Source: Gallionella sp.
GTDB lineage: Bacteria > Pseudomonadota > Gammaproteobacteria > Burkholderiales > Gallionellaceae
Assembly (NCBI GenBank): GCA_030652475.1
Contig: JAUSAO010000004.1
Location: forward strand, 56,635 to 120,634
Length of the DNA stretch: 64,000 nucleotides
Direction of reading: 5' to 3'
The translations under genes and the position numbers were made by a program. Shown here in pieces: positions 8,767 to 18,551 of the stretch; the first letter of the stretch is position 1; each line of letters starts with the position of its first letter. The notes under the pieces were generated by a model, which saw only the letters and a program-made list of their open reading frames with translations, ran no database searches and had not been told where the DNA came from.

Positions 8767-9668
8767 AGCTTGCGAGCCACTTCTTTGCGCAGTGAAGGAG
8801 GAATAAAGCCGCATTTGTTTAAAGCATTGATGTCTATTCTTTCAGGTTCACCAGCTTTGGTATTGCGAATAGCCCAAACGGCAGCGTTATTAATCAGCGT
8901 AGAAAGCTCACCAATCGTACCTTCACTCATTGCGTGCAGCTTCATTGCCATGGTCTTATCTATCAGATTCGATGGGTCGCGCAGGGGGATAATGCTCTCG
9001 AGACTAGCAAGTAGCCTGAGAAATTCCTTATCTAACCCCCATGCCGGCAGAACCACGGGTGTAAACCGATTGGAAAGCTGGCTATCGACTTGTATTGCTC
9101 GTAGCGCTTCGACAGTACCGACGCCGACTATGGAGCGTTTAATTTTGTTTCCAAGATATCGTATAGCATTCAGGTAGGCCCTCTGTTTCAACAAGGGGCC
9201 CGCAATGAGGTTGTGAATTTCATCGATCACGATAATGCCGAGGTCGATCGAATTAAGCACCTTGATCACCTGCTTAAGTTTGATTTCTTCCTTATCATTA
9301 GACTTATAAGGTGCATTGAGCATGTCGAGTATGATGCTATACAGGTGTGAAATATCTGGCTTATCCGGAGCTTCAATCAAAAGCACGGGAACAATAATGC
9401 CTGCGCCAACAGGGTTGTCGGTCGCTGGATGGAGCGAAAGGAAATGTTCAACGAGGTGGCTCTTTCCATTGTTGGTGTTGCCGATGATGAGCATATTAGG
9501 CATGCGCCCAACCTTTGGGTGATCCAATAAGTCTTCCAGCTTGGCGATGATTTCGTTTGCTCTTGTATATCCGACCCAACGGTCTTCTAGGATATGCCGA
9601 ATGCGCTCTTCATTTGGAAGGGCCAATACCTCGCGAGCCTTGAGAGATAGACGCTCCTTGTCGGTCAT
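8763..9668 (-). CDS. tniB: TniB AAA+ ATPase, transposition regulator
   Basis: This 301-residue ATPase of the TniB/TnsC kind bridges the target-selection protein and the transposase. The Walker A motif is IIGNTNNGKSHL near residue 65, Walker B is IIVIDEIHNL near 150, and sensor-1-like VGVGTVEA follows. Its length fits TniB rather than the longer TnsC. It starts within an ATGA overlap with tniA and ends in an ATGA overlap with tniQ, so the three genes are a tightly coupled operon. Target immunity and regular spacing of insertions are known roles of this family. I see no missing key residue. Confidence 0.92.
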   Translation of the reverse strand: MTDKERLSLKAREVLALPNEERIRHILEDRWVGYTRANEIIAKLEDLLDHPKVGRMPNMLIIGNTNNGKSHLVEHFLSLHPATDNPVGAGIIVPVLLIEAPDKPDISHLYSIILDMLNAPYKSNDKEEIKLKQVIKVLNSIDLGIIVIDEIHNLIAGPLLKQRAYLNAIRYLGNKIKRSIVGVGTVEALRAIQVDSQLSNRFTPVVLPAWGLDKEFLRLLASLESIIPLRDPSNLIDKTMAMKLHAMSEGTIGELSTLINNAAVWAIRNTKAGEPERIDINALNKCGFIPPSLRKEVARKL

Positions 9669-11551
9669 GATGCCTCCCCTATATCGTCGAACGGTGTTAC
9701 AGGCTCGGAAAAAATGTCCTCATCAGGTGCCTTTCCTGGCAGCAGCGATTCTTTCGCTGCAGGGATGTGGTCTTTCGACTTAGCCCAACCTTTGGCACGG
9801 GCAGCCTGTCTTCTAGCTTTGCTGGTTTTTCCGGCCTCTGACTCAACAATCGCACGCATCTTCTTTACCGCACCGAAGATCAGTTCCTCATTGATGGTCA
9901 CTTGATTTTCTTCGGCAAGATGTTTTTTAGCTGCGCGTAGCTCCCAAATGCTAATGGGGGGCCTTGATATATCCTTGTATGGGACATAAATATAATTTTT
10001 TGTATCAGGCTCATAGAAATAGATCGTGCTGAGATTTCGCGGATCGTAACGGCAAATGAAGAGCTGCTTCTTCTTTGGATTTTTTGGGTCAGGCGAGTGC
10101 ATCCATCGACGTAACGCATCGTGATAGTAGTAGATGTACTCATTCACGACTCCGTACTCCTGAACAGTACGCATTTCATATGGCAGAAAGTCGATTTTCA
10201 AGCGCGTCTCATCGGCAATCCGCATAGGAAGGCCAACGCCTGGGGTATCAGGTGTTCCAAGAATCCCGCGTTCATACATGGTGATCGGAGGCACGCCGTT
10301 ATTACCGGCATGTTCCTTCTGGTGGTAATACTCGACGATGAAAATGGCGAACCATTTTTCCAATGCAGAAATCGTCATGCATGCCTTACCCTCAGCATTG
10401 TAGTCACCTTTATCCTGTACGTTGGAACGAGTAGTGCCTTGAATTGTGTGTACCTTGGCCATGTAGGTGCGGAATGAACGCTCGATGTGTCCGCCGTATT
10501 GGGGTTGTCCTCTAGGACGTTGCTCAAGCACGATGCCGTGTTCTTCACATGCCTTCCCCATCATCGTTCCACGAAACTCCTTGGCATTGTCAGTGTGAAC
10601 AACACGCATTTTTCCCCACACAGGCCATGGAGTGGCGATCTCCATCGCTGAGAGCCAGTTGTCTTTAGGGAGGATGGAATGGGAAAGGCATAAACCTGTC
10701 GACAGCGCGCCAACAGGGTCAAGACCGATGTAGTAGCCAGTGACCATCTTACTGAATACGTCGATGGCGAGAGTCAGATTGGGTTTTCCGATGGGCTTGC
10801 GGAATTCATCATCCTCCACCAATATCAAGTCCATTGGAGTGTGATCGATCTGAACGACCGCGAGTGGGTAATCGGCACCAGGGAAGCTCCCTTTGAGGGG
10901 AGTGAATTTTTCCTTCGCCGCTTTCTTGCCCATACGTTTTTCCAGTTTCGTCTCTTCGGATAAAAGAGAAATCCGGTTTCGAATGGTGTTCTGATGCGGC
11001 ACAGGTAGTTTCAGATCCATGCAGCGCGCTTTGATATCGTCCCAAACGTCTGTTGGTGAGCTTCGCTCAAGTGACAGAAAATATTTATTGATGAATTCTT
11101 TGATGACTTCTTCGACCTTGTGGTCAAGTCGAGTCCCGCCCGCGTCTTTACGAGATGCACGGATAAGAGAAGAGACTAAGCCAGTTTCCTGAAATGATTT
11201 GATCCAACGATATATGGTGGCGGCGTTGACACCGTTATCCGTTGCTACCAATCGGACTTGCTCGGCGGTCTTTTGGCCTATTCCCATTTCGAGTAGCGGG
11301 CGGATGATCTCAAAGCGTTTGCGCGCTTCCATCCAGTCATCATCGTTGATGCAAAGTAAATCCTGTCGAGCCTTCGGGCTGGTGGGTATTACGTCAGGTT
11401 CAAGTTGGGAGACGGGAAGACGTTCTGACTTACCAGAAACCATGTCCTTGGCAATAACTGCATCCAAGCCGGCGATGTCCAGAATGACATACTGTTTATC
11501 TTTGAATTTCACTGTACTGCCGGGTAGCAAACTGAATTGGCCGTTATGCAT
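9665..11551 (-). CDS. tniA: TniA/TnsB-type DDE transposase
   Basis: This 628-residue transposase of the Mu/Tn7 TnsB class binds the element ends and carries out strand transfer. An N-terminal helix-turn-helix region (AATIYRWIKSF near residue 130) precedes the RNase H fold core. The catalytic residues are the D of VQIDHTPMD, the D of VHTDNAKEF, and the E of HIERSFRT exactly 35 residues after the second, giving D,D-35-E. A Mu-type beta-barrel domain follows, with a basic C-terminal tail that in TnsB contacts TnsC. The GAGG ribosome site lies seven bases before the ATG. It begins four bases after the tnsA stop and looks intact. Confidence 0.95.
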   Translation of the reverse strand: MHNGQFSLLPGSTVKFKDKQYVILDIAGLDAVIAKDMVSGKSERLPVSQLEPDVIPTSPKARQDLLCINDDDWMEARKRFEIIRPLLEMGIGQKTAEQVRLVATDNGVNAATIYRWIKSFQETGLVSSLIRASRKDAGGTRLDHKVEEVIKEFINKYFLSLERSSPTDVWDDIKARCMDLKLPVPHQNTIRNRISLLSEETKLEKRMGKKAAKEKFTPLKGSFPGADYPLAVVQIDHTPMDLILVEDDEFRKPIGKPNLTLAIDVFSKMVTGYYIGLDPVGALSTGLCLSHSILPKDNWLSAMEIATPWPVWGKMRVVHTDNAKEFRGTMMGKACEEHGIVLEQRPRGQPQYGGHIERSFRTYMAKVHTIQGTTRSNVQDKGDYNAEGKACMTISALEKWFAIFIVEYYHQKEHAGNNGVPPITMYERGILGTPDTPGVGLPMRIADETRLKIDFLPYEMRTVQEYGVVNEYIYYYHDALRRWMHSPDPKNPKKKQLFICRYDPRNLSTIYFYEPDTKNYIYVPYKDISRPPISIWELRAAKKHLAEENQVTINEELIFGAVKKMRAIVESEAGKTSKARRQAARAKGWAKSKDHIPAAKESLLPGKAPDEDIFSEPVTPFDDIGEAS

Positions 11552-11555
11552 ATTT

Positions 11556-12224
11556 TTACCTCATATCCCAGATACGGCTACGCATCGTGATTGCAAGACT
11601 CAAATCGTTTCCAATCCGCCTATTGGCAATCAGATACCAAATGACTGGAAGGAGTTGCGCCTGATTCCACTTGTCCCTAAAAATTGATACCAGCAACGTT
11701 TCAACATCCGTTTCCCGAAGCTCTACCAGCTTGTTCAACACGAGAGAAATATTCTGGGCGTCTTGATTTGGGTCGATCCGTTTGTAGGGAAGCAGGAACT
11801 TCGCATTTCCCAGATATGGCGTTCTAATCTCACGTTCTGTAAGCAGACAAAACCGCCAGCCTTGCTCTTTGGCATAGTGAATCGCAGCCTTGAACTTTGG
11901 ACGGTATTCTTTGAAGTTCTGGCGAAGGTCGTCGCGGTATTTCACTTCGGCCAGAATTGTGGGAAGCGTCTTGGCCGGAAAAATATCTTTCCGATGGTGG
12001 ATCAGAATGTCAGGTGTATATTTATGCTGTTTTCCATTGCTGTCTTTGTAATGTATAGTTAACGGTTGAGGTATAAACTTGTCGACGTTGATATCAAACC
12101 GTAGGAGGTACATCAGATCACGTTCGAGCGCAGACTCGTATCGCTCGCCGCCAGGCATCGTGCCAGTCACGCTGCGCGTACTGATGGGGATTTTTCTCAC
12201 TGGAGAGTGCTGATGATCAGTCAT
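11556..12224 (-). CDS. tnsA: TnsA-like heteromeric transposase endonuclease subunit
   Basis: TnsA cuts the non-transferred strand so that the element moves by cut-and-paste instead of forming cointegrates. The 222-residue protein has the TnsA N-terminal nuclease core: E in ERYESALERDL, D in YTPDILIHH and the E-x-K of LAEVKYRDD. The ATG at 12224 is chosen over a TTG two codons upstream; its AGGA ribosome site lies inside the outer copy of the element's end repeat (12225-12242), so transposase bound to that end could also shut off translation or transcription of its own operon. It is the promoter-proximal gene of the tni operon. No defect is visible. Confidence 0.9.
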   Translation of the reverse strand: MTDHQHSPVRKIPISTRSVTGTMPGGERYESALERDLMYLLRFDINVDKFIPQPLTIHYKDSNGKQHKYTPDILIHHRKDIFPAKTLPTILAEVKYRDDLRQNFKEYRPKFKAAIHYAKEQGWRFCLLTEREIRTPYLGNAKFLLPYKRIDPNQDAQNISLVLNKLVELRETDVETLLVSIFRDKWNQAQLLPVIWYLIANRRIGNDLSLAITMRSRIWDMR

Positions 12225-12280
12225 TCGCAAATAATCCTGTATGAATAGCTGGATTATCGCAAATAATTTTGTATATTACA
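12225..12280. repeat. right terminus of the transposon with two transposase-binding repeats
   Basis: Two direct copies of TCGCAAATAATNNTGTAT occur at 12225-12242 and 12257-12274, identical except for CC versus TT and 32 bases apart. The final bases 12278-12280 are ACA, the usual terminal trinucleotide of TGT...ACA elements. comM sequence begins at 12281. Multiple short repeats are the expected TnsB/TniA binding sites in Tn7-like ends. Confidence 0.85.
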
Positions 12281-12933
12281 GTGGCAGTAATCCGCGTCCC
12301 GGTGAAATCTCCATGGCCTTGCATGGCGTGTTATTTCTCGATGAATTGCCGGAATTTGAACGCAGCGTGCTGGAAGTATTGCGCGAGCCACTGGAATCAG
12401 GACACATCACCATCTCGCGTGCCGCCCGGCGTGCCGAGTTTCCCGCGCAATTCCAGCTCATCGCAGCGATGAATCCCTGCCCCTGCGGCTATCTGGGTCA
12501 CTACAACGGCAAGTGCCGCTGCACGCCGGATCAGGTGACACGCTATCGCAGCAAGATCTCCGGCCCGTTACTCGACCGTATCGACATACAGATTGAAGTA
12601 CCCGCCGTGCCGCAGGATGATCTGCTCAACAAGGCCTCAGGCGAAGCCAGTCTGTCCATACAAACCCGTGTCGAAGCCGCAAGATTACGTCAACTGGCGC
12701 GTCAGCAGAAATCCAATGCGCTGCTCTCGGTGACTGAAATTGATGCGTTCTGCACGCCGGATGCACAAGGCATAGCCTTGCTGAAACACGCCATCAGCCG
12801 CCTCAATTTTTCTGCGCGCGCCTATCATCGCGTGCTCAAAGTGGCGCGCAGCATCGCCGACCTGGAGGACAGTACTGCCGTCACCCATCAGCATATTGCC
12901 GAAGCGGTGCAGTACCGTCGCCTGAATTTCTGA
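12281..12933 (+). pseudogene. comM: comM/yifB 3' fragment (Mg-chelatase-like AAA+ helicase), disrupted by the transposon
   Basis: The frame encodes about 217 C-terminal residues of ComM (YifB), the hexameric helicase that extends branch migration during natural transformation. Recognisable parts are SNPRPGEISMALHG, the Walker B segment LFLDELPEFER, AAMNPCPCGY, the arginine-finger region SGPLLDRIDI, and the C-terminal Mg-chelatase domain ending in YRRLNF. The normal protein is about 500 residues, so the N-terminal half including Walker A is missing. Codons upstream of SGSNPRP belong to the transposon end. The other half should sit beyond the element's left end. The cell is therefore expected to have reduced transformation unless another copy exists. 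Confidence 0.92.
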
Positions 12934-13134
12934 GCGAGTCATACGAATGGCCGACCAAACAAATCTGCTGCGCTGCCGGACAACCTTGGCCGCGTAATTC
13001 CTGGTGCCAGGCCCGGGATATTCAGGCAATGCCGTGACGGTACGGGCCAGCCTGTTTATCCGGTTCAATTTCAGCGGCTTACCGAGAGGATGGTCGCATG
13101 GTAAAATCCCCGCTCATTTTATGAATCACACATC

Positions 13135-16100
13135 ATGAACCCGACATCGCCTTCAATCGAAAAATTATTACAACAGCGCATCCTGATCCTGGACGGTGCG
13201 ATGGGCACGATGATCCAGCGTTACAAGCTGACCGAGGAACACTATCGCGGCACTGTCTCGTACGGCGAGTACACCGGCGCGCGCAAGACCTTCACTGACC
13301 TTGCAGTAGATGTCAAAGGCAATAATGACCTGCTACTGCTGACCCAGCCGCATGTCATCGGCGGCATCCATCGCGAATATCTGCAAGCGGGTGCGGACAT
13401 ACTGGAAACCTGCACCTTTAATTCCAATTCCGTCTCGATGGCGGATTACCAGATGCAGCATCTGGTGTACGAGCTGAACGTAGCCGGAGCCAGACTGGCA
13501 CGCGATCTGTGCGATGAATTTTCAACCCCGGAAAAGCCGCGCTTTGTCGCGGGCGTGCTGGGCCCCACCGGACGCACCGCTTCAATCTCGCCGGATGTGA
13601 ACGATCCTGGGGCGCGCAACGTCACTTTCGACGAACTGGTGGAAAGCTATACCGAGTCCATCCACGGCCTGCTGGATGGCGGCGCGGACATTCTGATGGT
13701 CGAAACCATTTTCGACACGCTGAACGCCAAGGCTGCGCTGTTCGCGATAGATCAGTATTTTGAGCAGCACAAGGTGCGCGTGCCTATCATGATTTCCGGC
13801 ACCATCACCGATGCCTCAGGCCGCACCCTTTCAGGACAAACCACCGAGGCGTTCTGGAACTCGCTCTCTCATGCGCGTCCGCTCTCCATCGGTCTGAACT
13901 GCGCGCTGGGCGCAGATTTGATGCGGCCCTACGTGGAAGAATTGTCGCGTGTAGCGAGCTGCTATGTCAGCGCACACCCGAATGCCGGCCTGCCCAATCC
14001 GCTGTCCGATACCGGCTACGACGAAGTACCCGAAACCACCGCGCGCCTGATGAAGGAATTTGCTACCAGCGGTTTTCTCAATATCGCCGGCGGATGCTGC
14101 GGCACCTCACCCGCACATATCAAAGCCATTGCCGACGCGTTACAAGACGTGCCGCCACGCAAAATCCCCGACCTTGAACACCGCTGTCGCTTGTCCGGAC
14201 TTGAGCCGTTCAACATCGGCGATGACACGCTGTTCGTCAACGTCGGCGAACGCGCCAACGTCACCGGCTCGGCCAAATTTAAACGCCTGATTCTGGAAGG
14301 CCAGTACGACGAGGCGCTGGAAGTCGCCAAGCAACAGGTGGAAACCGGCGCTCAGGTAATCGACATCAACATGGACGAGGCGATGCTGGACGGTGAGGCT
14401 GCGATGGTGCGTTTCCTCAACCTGATCGCCTCCGAGCCTGACATTTCCAAAGTGCCGCTGATGATCGATTCCTCCAAATGGAACATTATCGAAGCGGGCC
14501 TCAAATGCGTGCAGGGCAAGTCCATCGTTAATTCAATCTCGCTGAAAGAGGGCGAAGAGAACTTCATCAAATACGCCACGCTGGTGCGCCGTTATGGTGC
14601 AGCGGCTGTGGTGATGGCGTTTGACGAACAGGGTCAAGCGGATACCTACGCGCGCAAGACGGAAATCTGCAAGCGCAGCTACGACATTCTGGTGAATCAG
14701 GTCGGTTTCCCGCCCGAAGACATCATCTTTGATCCGAACATTTTCGCGATTGCCACCGGTATCGAGGAGCACAACAACTACGCCGTGGACTTCATCGAGG
14801 CCTGCGCCTGGATACGCAAAAACCTGCCGTTTGCGAAGATTTCCGGCGGCGTGTCCAACGTGTCGTTCTCCTTCCGTGGCAACGAGCCGGTACGCGAGGC
14901 GATACACACCGTATTCCTGTACCACGCGATTCAGGCCGGCATGAACATGGGCATCGTCAACGCCGGACAGCTCGGCGTATATGAAGAAATTCCGCGTGAA
15001 CTGCGCGATGCCGTGGAAGATGTGGTGCTCAACCGTCATCCTGACGCAGGCGAGAAGCTGGTCAGGATCGCCGAAAACGTCAAGGGCGGCGGCAAAACGC
15101 AAGTCGAAGACCTGGAATGGCGTCGCGGCACGGTCCAGGCGCGACTGACCCACGCGCTGGTGCGCGGCATCACCACCTACATCGTCGAGGACACCGAAGA
15201 GGCACGCCTGGAAGCCAGGTTCCCGGTCGAGGTGATCGAAGGCCCCTTGATGACCGGCATGAACTTCGTCGGCGACCTGTTCGGCGCGGGCAAAATGTTT
15301 TTGCCGCAAGTGGTGAAATCCGCCCGCGTGATGAAACAGGCCGTAGCCCATCTTATTCCTTACATCGAAGCCGAAAAATTGCGCTCCGGCGACACCAGCA
15401 CCAAGGGCAAGATCGTCATGGCAACGGTCAAGGGCGACGTGCATGACATCGGCAAAAACATCGTCACCGTGGTATTGCAGTGCAACAACTTCGAAGTGGT
15501 GAACATGGGCGTGATGGTGCCGTGCCAGCAGATTCTCGACACCGCACGCGAGCACAATGCCGACATCATCGGCCTGTCCGGGCTGATCACGCCCTCACTC
15601 GAAGAGATGGCGCATGTCGCCAAAGAGATGGAACGCCAGGGCTTCAAGATTCCGTTGCTTATCGGCGGTGCGACGACTTCGCGCGTGCATACGGCGGTAA
15701 AAATCGAACAAAACTACCCGAGTGGCGCCACCGTGTATGTCACCGATGCCTCGCGCGCGGTGGGCGTGTGCAGCAACCTGCTCTCCAGCACCTTGCGCGA
15801 CGAATACGTTGCCGAGATCAAGGCAGACTATGCTGATGCGCGCGAACAGCACGAATCCAGACAGTCCAAGGCCGTGTACGTCTCGCTGGAACAGGCACGT
15901 GCCCACAAGCTGGTAACCGACTGGAACAGCTACACACCGCCCCGGCCAAACTTTACCGGCGTAAAAGAACTGCGCGACTACCCGCTGGCGGAAATCGCCG
16001 AATACATAGACTGGTCACCCTTCTTCCAGGCATGGGAACTGGCCGGACGTTACCCGAAAATATTGCAGGACAAGGTCGTGGGCGAGGAAGCGTCCAAGCT

Positions 16101-16854
16101 GTTCGCCGATGCGCAGGCGATGTTGAAGCAAATCATCGCCGGCAAATGGCTCACTGCAAATGCCGTATTCGCTCTGTTCCCGGCAAACTCGGTGAACAGC
16201 GACGACATCGAAATCTACACCGACGAGACACGCTCTACAGTGGCCATGACCTGGCATAACCTGCGTCAGCAAACCAAAAAACCGGATGCCATCCCGAACT
16301 ATTGCCTTGCTGATTACATCGCGCCCAAGGAGAGCGGTATCGCAGATTATATCGGCGGCTTCGCCGTGACCGCCGGCATCGGCATCGACGCACGCGTCGA
16401 GGCGTTCGAGAAGAATCACGATGATTACAATGCCATCCTGCTCAAATCGCTGGCCGACCGTCTGGCCGAAGCCTACGCCGAACTGCTGCACGCCCGCGTG
16501 CGCCGCGAGTTCTGGGGCTATGCGGCAGATGAAGGTCTGGACAACGATGCGCTGATCAATGAGAAATATCGTGGCATCCGCCCCGCCCCCGGTTATCCCG
16601 CCTGCCCCGAACACAGCGAGAAGGGCCCGCTGTTCGAACTGCTGGATGCACCCAACCGGGCCGGCATCACCATCACCGACAGCTACGCGATGATGCCCAC
16701 CGCCGCCGTTTCCGGCTTCTACTTCTCGCACCCGGACGCGAAATACTTCGCCACCGGCAAGATCGAAAAGGACCAGGTCGCCAGCTACGCGGAACGCAAG
16801 GGCTGGGACATCGAAAAGGCCGAGCGCTGGCTGGCACCGGTGTTGAGTTACTAA
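13135..16854 (+). CDS. metH: cobalamin-dependent methionine synthase
   Basis: MetH transfers methyl from methyltetrahydrofolate through cobalamin to homocysteine. All four modules are visible in 1239 residues: the homocysteine domain with LDGAMGTM and the zinc cysteines of LNCALGAD and [11 protein letters not shown]; the pterin domain ([13 protein letters not shown]); the cobalamin domain with the histidine of GDVHDIGKN; and the reactivation domain with [12 protein letters not shown]. The length matches the family. The 200-base gap before it (12934-13134) contains no recognisable B12 box or SAM riboswitch, only a possible -10 (TAAAAT) near the start. It lies directly downstream of the broken comM in the same direction. 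Confidence 0.98.
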   Translation: MNPTSPSIEKLLQQRILILDGAMGTMIQRYKLTEEHYRGTVSYGEYTGARKTFTDLAVDVKGNNDLLLLTQPHVIGGIHREYLQAGADILETCTFNSNSVSMADYQMQHLVYELNVAGARLARDLCDEFSTPEKPRFVAGVLGPTGRTASISPDVNDPGARNVTFDELVESYTESIHGLLDGGADILMVETIFDTLNAKAALFAIDQYFEQHKVRVPIMISGTITDASGRTLSGQTTEAFWNSLSHARPLSIGLNCALGADLMRPYVEELSRVASCYVSAHPNAGLPNPLSDTGYDEVPETTARLMKEFATSGFLNIAGGCCGTSPAHIKAIADALQDVPPRKIPDLEHRCRLSGLEPFNIGDDTLFVNVGERANVTGSAKFKRLILEGQYDEALEVAKQQVETGAQVIDINMDEAMLDGEAAMVRFLNLIASEPDISKVPLMIDSSKWNIIEAGLKCVQGKSIVNSISLKEGEENFIKYATLVRRYGAAAVVMAFDEQGQADTYARKTEICKRSYDILVNQVGFPPEDIIFDPNIFAIATGIEEHNNYAVDFIEACAWIRKNLPFAKISGGVSNVSFSFRGNEPVREAIHTVFLYHAIQAGMNMGIVNAGQLGVYEEIPRELRDAVEDVVLNRHPDAGEKLVRIAENVKGGGKTQVEDLEWRRGTVQARLTHALVRGITTYIVEDTEEARLEARFPVEVIEGPLMTGMNFVGDLFGAGKMFLPQVVKSARVMKQAVAHLIPYIEAEKLRSGDTSTKGKIVMATVKGDVHDIGKNIVTVVLQCNNFEVVNMGVMVPCQQILDTAREHNADIIGLSGLITPSLEEMAHVAKEMERQGFKIPLLIGGATTSRVHTAVKIEQNYPSGATVYVTDASRAVGVCSNLLSSTLRDEYVAEIKADYADAREQHESRQSKAVYVSLEQARAHKLVTDWNSYTPPRPNFTGVKELRDYPLAEIAEYIDWSPFFQAWELAGRYPKILQDKVVGEEASKLFADAQAMLKQIIAGKWLTANAVFALFPANSVNSDDIEIYTDETRSTVAMTWHNLRQQTKKPDAIPNYCLADYIAPKESGIADYIGGFAVTAGIGIDARVEAFEKNHDDYNAILLKSLADRLAEAYAELLHARVRREFWGYAADEGLDNDALINEKYRGIRPAPGYPACPEHSEKGPLFELLDAPNRAGITITDSYAMMPTAAVSGFYFSHPDAKYFATGKIEKDQVASYAERKGWDIEKAERWLAPVLSY

Positions 16855-16893
16855 TGTAGTAGAATCACGAAGAACATACTGAGTGGAGGCATC

Positions 16894-17100
16894 ATGCAAC
16901 TGACCGCCGTTTTGACACAAGCCGAAGAGGGTGGATTCATCGCCATGAATCCAGAAACCGGCACGACCACCGAAGGCGAAACCATCAACGAAGCCTTAGA
17001 CAATCTACGAGACGCGACTGCGCTATATCTGGAAGAATTCCCGCTGGTTACTTTCGGCCATCCGCTGGTAACCACGTTCGACATTCCCGCTCATGCCTAA
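16894..17100 (+). CDS. hicB: HicB-type antitoxin
   Basis: This 68-residue antitoxin has the HicB partial RNase H fold: AVLTQAEEGGFIAMNPE, then TTTEGETINEALDNLRDATALYLEE. HicB neutralises HicA and often represses its own operon. The ATG follows GGAGG at seven bases' distance. There is no obvious C-terminal ribbon-helix-helix or HTH domain, so it is a short HicB and may regulate only with HicA. It precedes hicA and overlaps it by eight bases, the reverse of the toxin-first order typical of E. coli hicAB. It lies 39 bases after metH. Confidence 0.88.
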   Translation: MQLTAVLTQAEEGGFIAMNPETGTTTEGETINEALDNLRDATALYLEEFPLVTFGHPLVTTFDIPAHA

Positions 17101-17314
17101 ATTGCCGCACATTTCAGGCGCTCACGCTGTCAGGATATTGGAGCGGATGGGGTTTGTAATGATGCGCCAGAACGGCAGCCATATCGTCCTGCGCAAAGGC
17201 TCATCGGGTTGCGTCGTCCCCAATCACAAGGAAATCAAGGTCGGCACGCTGGCAAGCATATTGCGTCAGGCAGGCGTGTCGGCAGAAGAATTTTTGCGGG
17301 TGCTGCATGACTAA
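17093..17314 (+). CDS. hicA: HicA-type mRNA interferase toxin
   Basis: This 73-residue toxin has a double-stranded-RNA-binding-like fold. It shows ISGAHAVRILERMGF, the catalytic histidine in the strand NGSHIVLRK, and the tail VPNHKEIKVGTLASILRQAGVS that defines HicA. It cleaves mRNA in a ribosome-independent way when HicB is degraded. Translation is coupled to hicB by the eight-base overlap. All key residues are present, so the toxin is probably active. Confidence 0.93.
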   Translation: MPKLPHISGAHAVRILERMGFVMMRQNGSHIVLRKGSSGCVVPNHKEIKVGTLASILRQAGVSAEEFLRVLHD

Positions 17315-17441
17315 CCGCACTCTTTGCACACAAGCACGATACTTTCCCTCTGGCGAAATCGATAAAGAGCTGGAGGTCATTTTTGTTGAGGGAGAAAAAA
17401 CGGGGCAGCTGCCTGCACAGTGCTGCATTATTGAAGTGTAG
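17307..17441 (+). CDS. possible 44-residue ORF overlapping the hicA stop
   Basis: An ATG at 17307-17309 overlaps the hicA end (ATGACTAA) and opens 44 codons (MTNRTLCTQARYFPSG..., ending CCIIEV). The peptide contains acidic and cysteine-rich stretches and matches nothing I know. No good ribosome site exists apart from termination-coupled re-initiation. It could be a remnant of a third gene or simply noise. Confidence 0.25.
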   Translation: MTNRTLCTQARYFPSGEIDKELEVIFVEGEKTGQLPAQCCIIEV

Positions 17442-17807
17442 CGTGAAGATTATGGTAAATCAGAAAGCAACAGTGAATTTAGAAGCAGAGATGCATTATG
17501 TATCTAGCGTTTTTACAAAATGCTACGCCACCTCAGCAAGTATTGACGGAGCACACCAACGTACAGACGAGAAAATTCGGGATTTTTATCGTGGTGTCAA
17601 AAACCGGCGGAACGATTTTATATCTACGGAAGCAATTATTCATGCAACCGCTATTCACCGAAGAATATCGTTTGAGGAAGCCAATGCTCACCATTTCAAC
17701 AAATCTGAAGACGCTCTAGTGAATACAATAAGTGCCCACGCGGAACGCATTGGTGGGCAACGCTACGCTTTTGCCCACCCTACAATAATCAACGAAAGGA
17801 AATCTTC
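17315..17807. other. gene-poor, AT-rich stretch between hicA and fkpA-like gene
   Basis: Almost 500 bases carry no convincing gene apart from the small ORF at 17307-17441. A 142-codon plus-strand frame (17383-17811) and a 73-codon frame (17498-17719) have odd composition and no ribosome sites. The base composition is closer to the transposon than to the host, suggesting a decayed horizontally acquired segment. It ends with a hairpin at 17752-17779 and the ribosome site GAAAGGAAA of the next gene. Confidence 0.5.
17752..17779. repeat. intergenic palindrome with GGTGGGCAA arms
   Basis: GGTGGGCAA (17752-17760), a 10-base loop CGCTACGCTT, and TTGCCCACC (17771-17779) form a perfect 9-bp stem 28 bases before the FKBP start codon. 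The core resembles a dispersed intergenic repeat I know from other proteobacteria (from memory, unverified). Confidence 0.6.
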
Positions 17808-18494
17808 ATGACCACCCTTATCAAAACCGACACAAAACTGGGCGAAGGCGTGGAAGCACAAGCCGGACAGACCGTGATTGTGCATTACACCGGCTGGCTG
17901 TATGACGAAAACGCGCCCGACAACAAGGGCGCCAAGTTCGACAGCTCGCTTGACCGCAACGACCCGTTCGATTTCCCGCTCGGCGCGGGGCGCGTCATCC
18001 GTGGTTGGGATGAAGGTGTGGCGGGCATGAAGGAAGGCGGGCAGCGCACGCTGATCATCCCGTCGGAGATGGGCTATGGCCCGCGCGGTGCGGGCGACGA
18101 CATTCCGCCCAATGCGAAGCTGGTATTTGACGTAAAACTGCTCAAGGTGATCAAGACCGACATCGTGGACAGCAAAGTCGGCGAAGGCGATGAGGCGCAG
18201 GCAGGGCAAATAGTAAGCGTGCATTACACCGGCTGGCTGTTTGACAAGAAAGCGCCTGACAACAAGGGCGTGAAATTCGACAGCTCGCGCGACCGCAACG
18301 AGCCGTTCGACTTCCCCTTAGGCCAGGGCCGTGTCATTCAGGGTTGGGACATGGGCGTGCAGGGCATGAAAGTGGGCGGCCAGCGCACGCTGACCATTCC
18401 ACCGGAGATGGCTTATGGCAAACGAGGCGCGGGCGGTGTAATCCCGGCGAATGCCATGCTGGTGTTCGATGTAGAATTGCTGGAGACAAACTGA
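17808..18494 (+). CDS. tandem two-domain FKBP-type peptidyl-prolyl isomerase
   Basis: The 228-residue protein consists of two complete FKBP domains of about 113 residues each (1-113 and 116-227). Each has VHYTGWL, KFDSS, PFDFPLG, GRVI-GWD, G-RTL-IP and the final LVFDV-LL, with the aromatic pocket residues in place. There is no signal peptide, so it is cytoplasmic. The ribosome site is AAAGGAAA. The two halves are close in sequence and also very close to the single-domain lipoprotein-like FKBP 57 bases downstream, pointing to recent tandem duplication. Proline isomerisation is the expected activity; a chaperone role is possible. Confidence 0.93.
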   Translation: MTTLIKTDTKLGEGVEAQAGQTVIVHYTGWLYDENAPDNKGAKFDSSLDRNDPFDFPLGAGRVIRGWDEGVAGMKEGGQRTLIIPSEMGYGPRGAGDDIPPNAKLVFDVKLLKVIKTDIVDSKVGEGDEAQAGQIVSVHYTGWLFDKKAPDNKGVKFDSSRDRNEPFDFPLGQGRVIQGWDMGVQGMKVGGQRTLTIPPEMAYGKRGAGGVIPANAMLVFDVELLETN

Positions 18495-18551
18495 AACCCG
18501 CCCTGATTCATCACAAATATTCCCGAACAACCCTTTTACACAGAGACATAA

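Larger units (their letters stand above)
1..12280. mobile_element. Tn7-like transposon (tnsA-tniA-tniB-tniQ) inserted in comM, right part
   Basis: The segment combines a TnsA-like endonuclease, a D,D-35-E transposase, an AAA+ ATPase and a TniQ/TnsD target-selection protein, all on the minus strand and abutting a terminus with two direct repeats and a final ACA at 12278-12280. Directly after that comes the 3' part of comM in frame. Upstream of the transposition genes lie AT-rich cargo genes. comM is the known target of Tn6022/AbaR-type elements in Acinetobacter, which also carry a tnsA-like gene. Seen: gene set, end repeats, broken comM. Inferred: all of 1-12280 belongs to one element. The left end and the target duplication (5 bp expected, candidate GTGGC at 12281-12285) are outside the window. 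Confidence 0.88.

Noticed and set aside
12934..13134. possible cobalamin or SAM riboswitch before metH
   Set aside because: No B12 box or SAM-aptamer core could be found in the 200 bases; only a possible -10 is visible.
14533..15555. 340-codon open frame antisense to metH
   Set aside because: Shadow of metH; His/Ala-rich translation without any family features.
17383..17811. 142-codon frame running into the FKBP start
   Set aside because: No ribosome site, odd composition, ends within the ribosome site and start of the FKBP gene and crosses the palindrome at 17752-17779.
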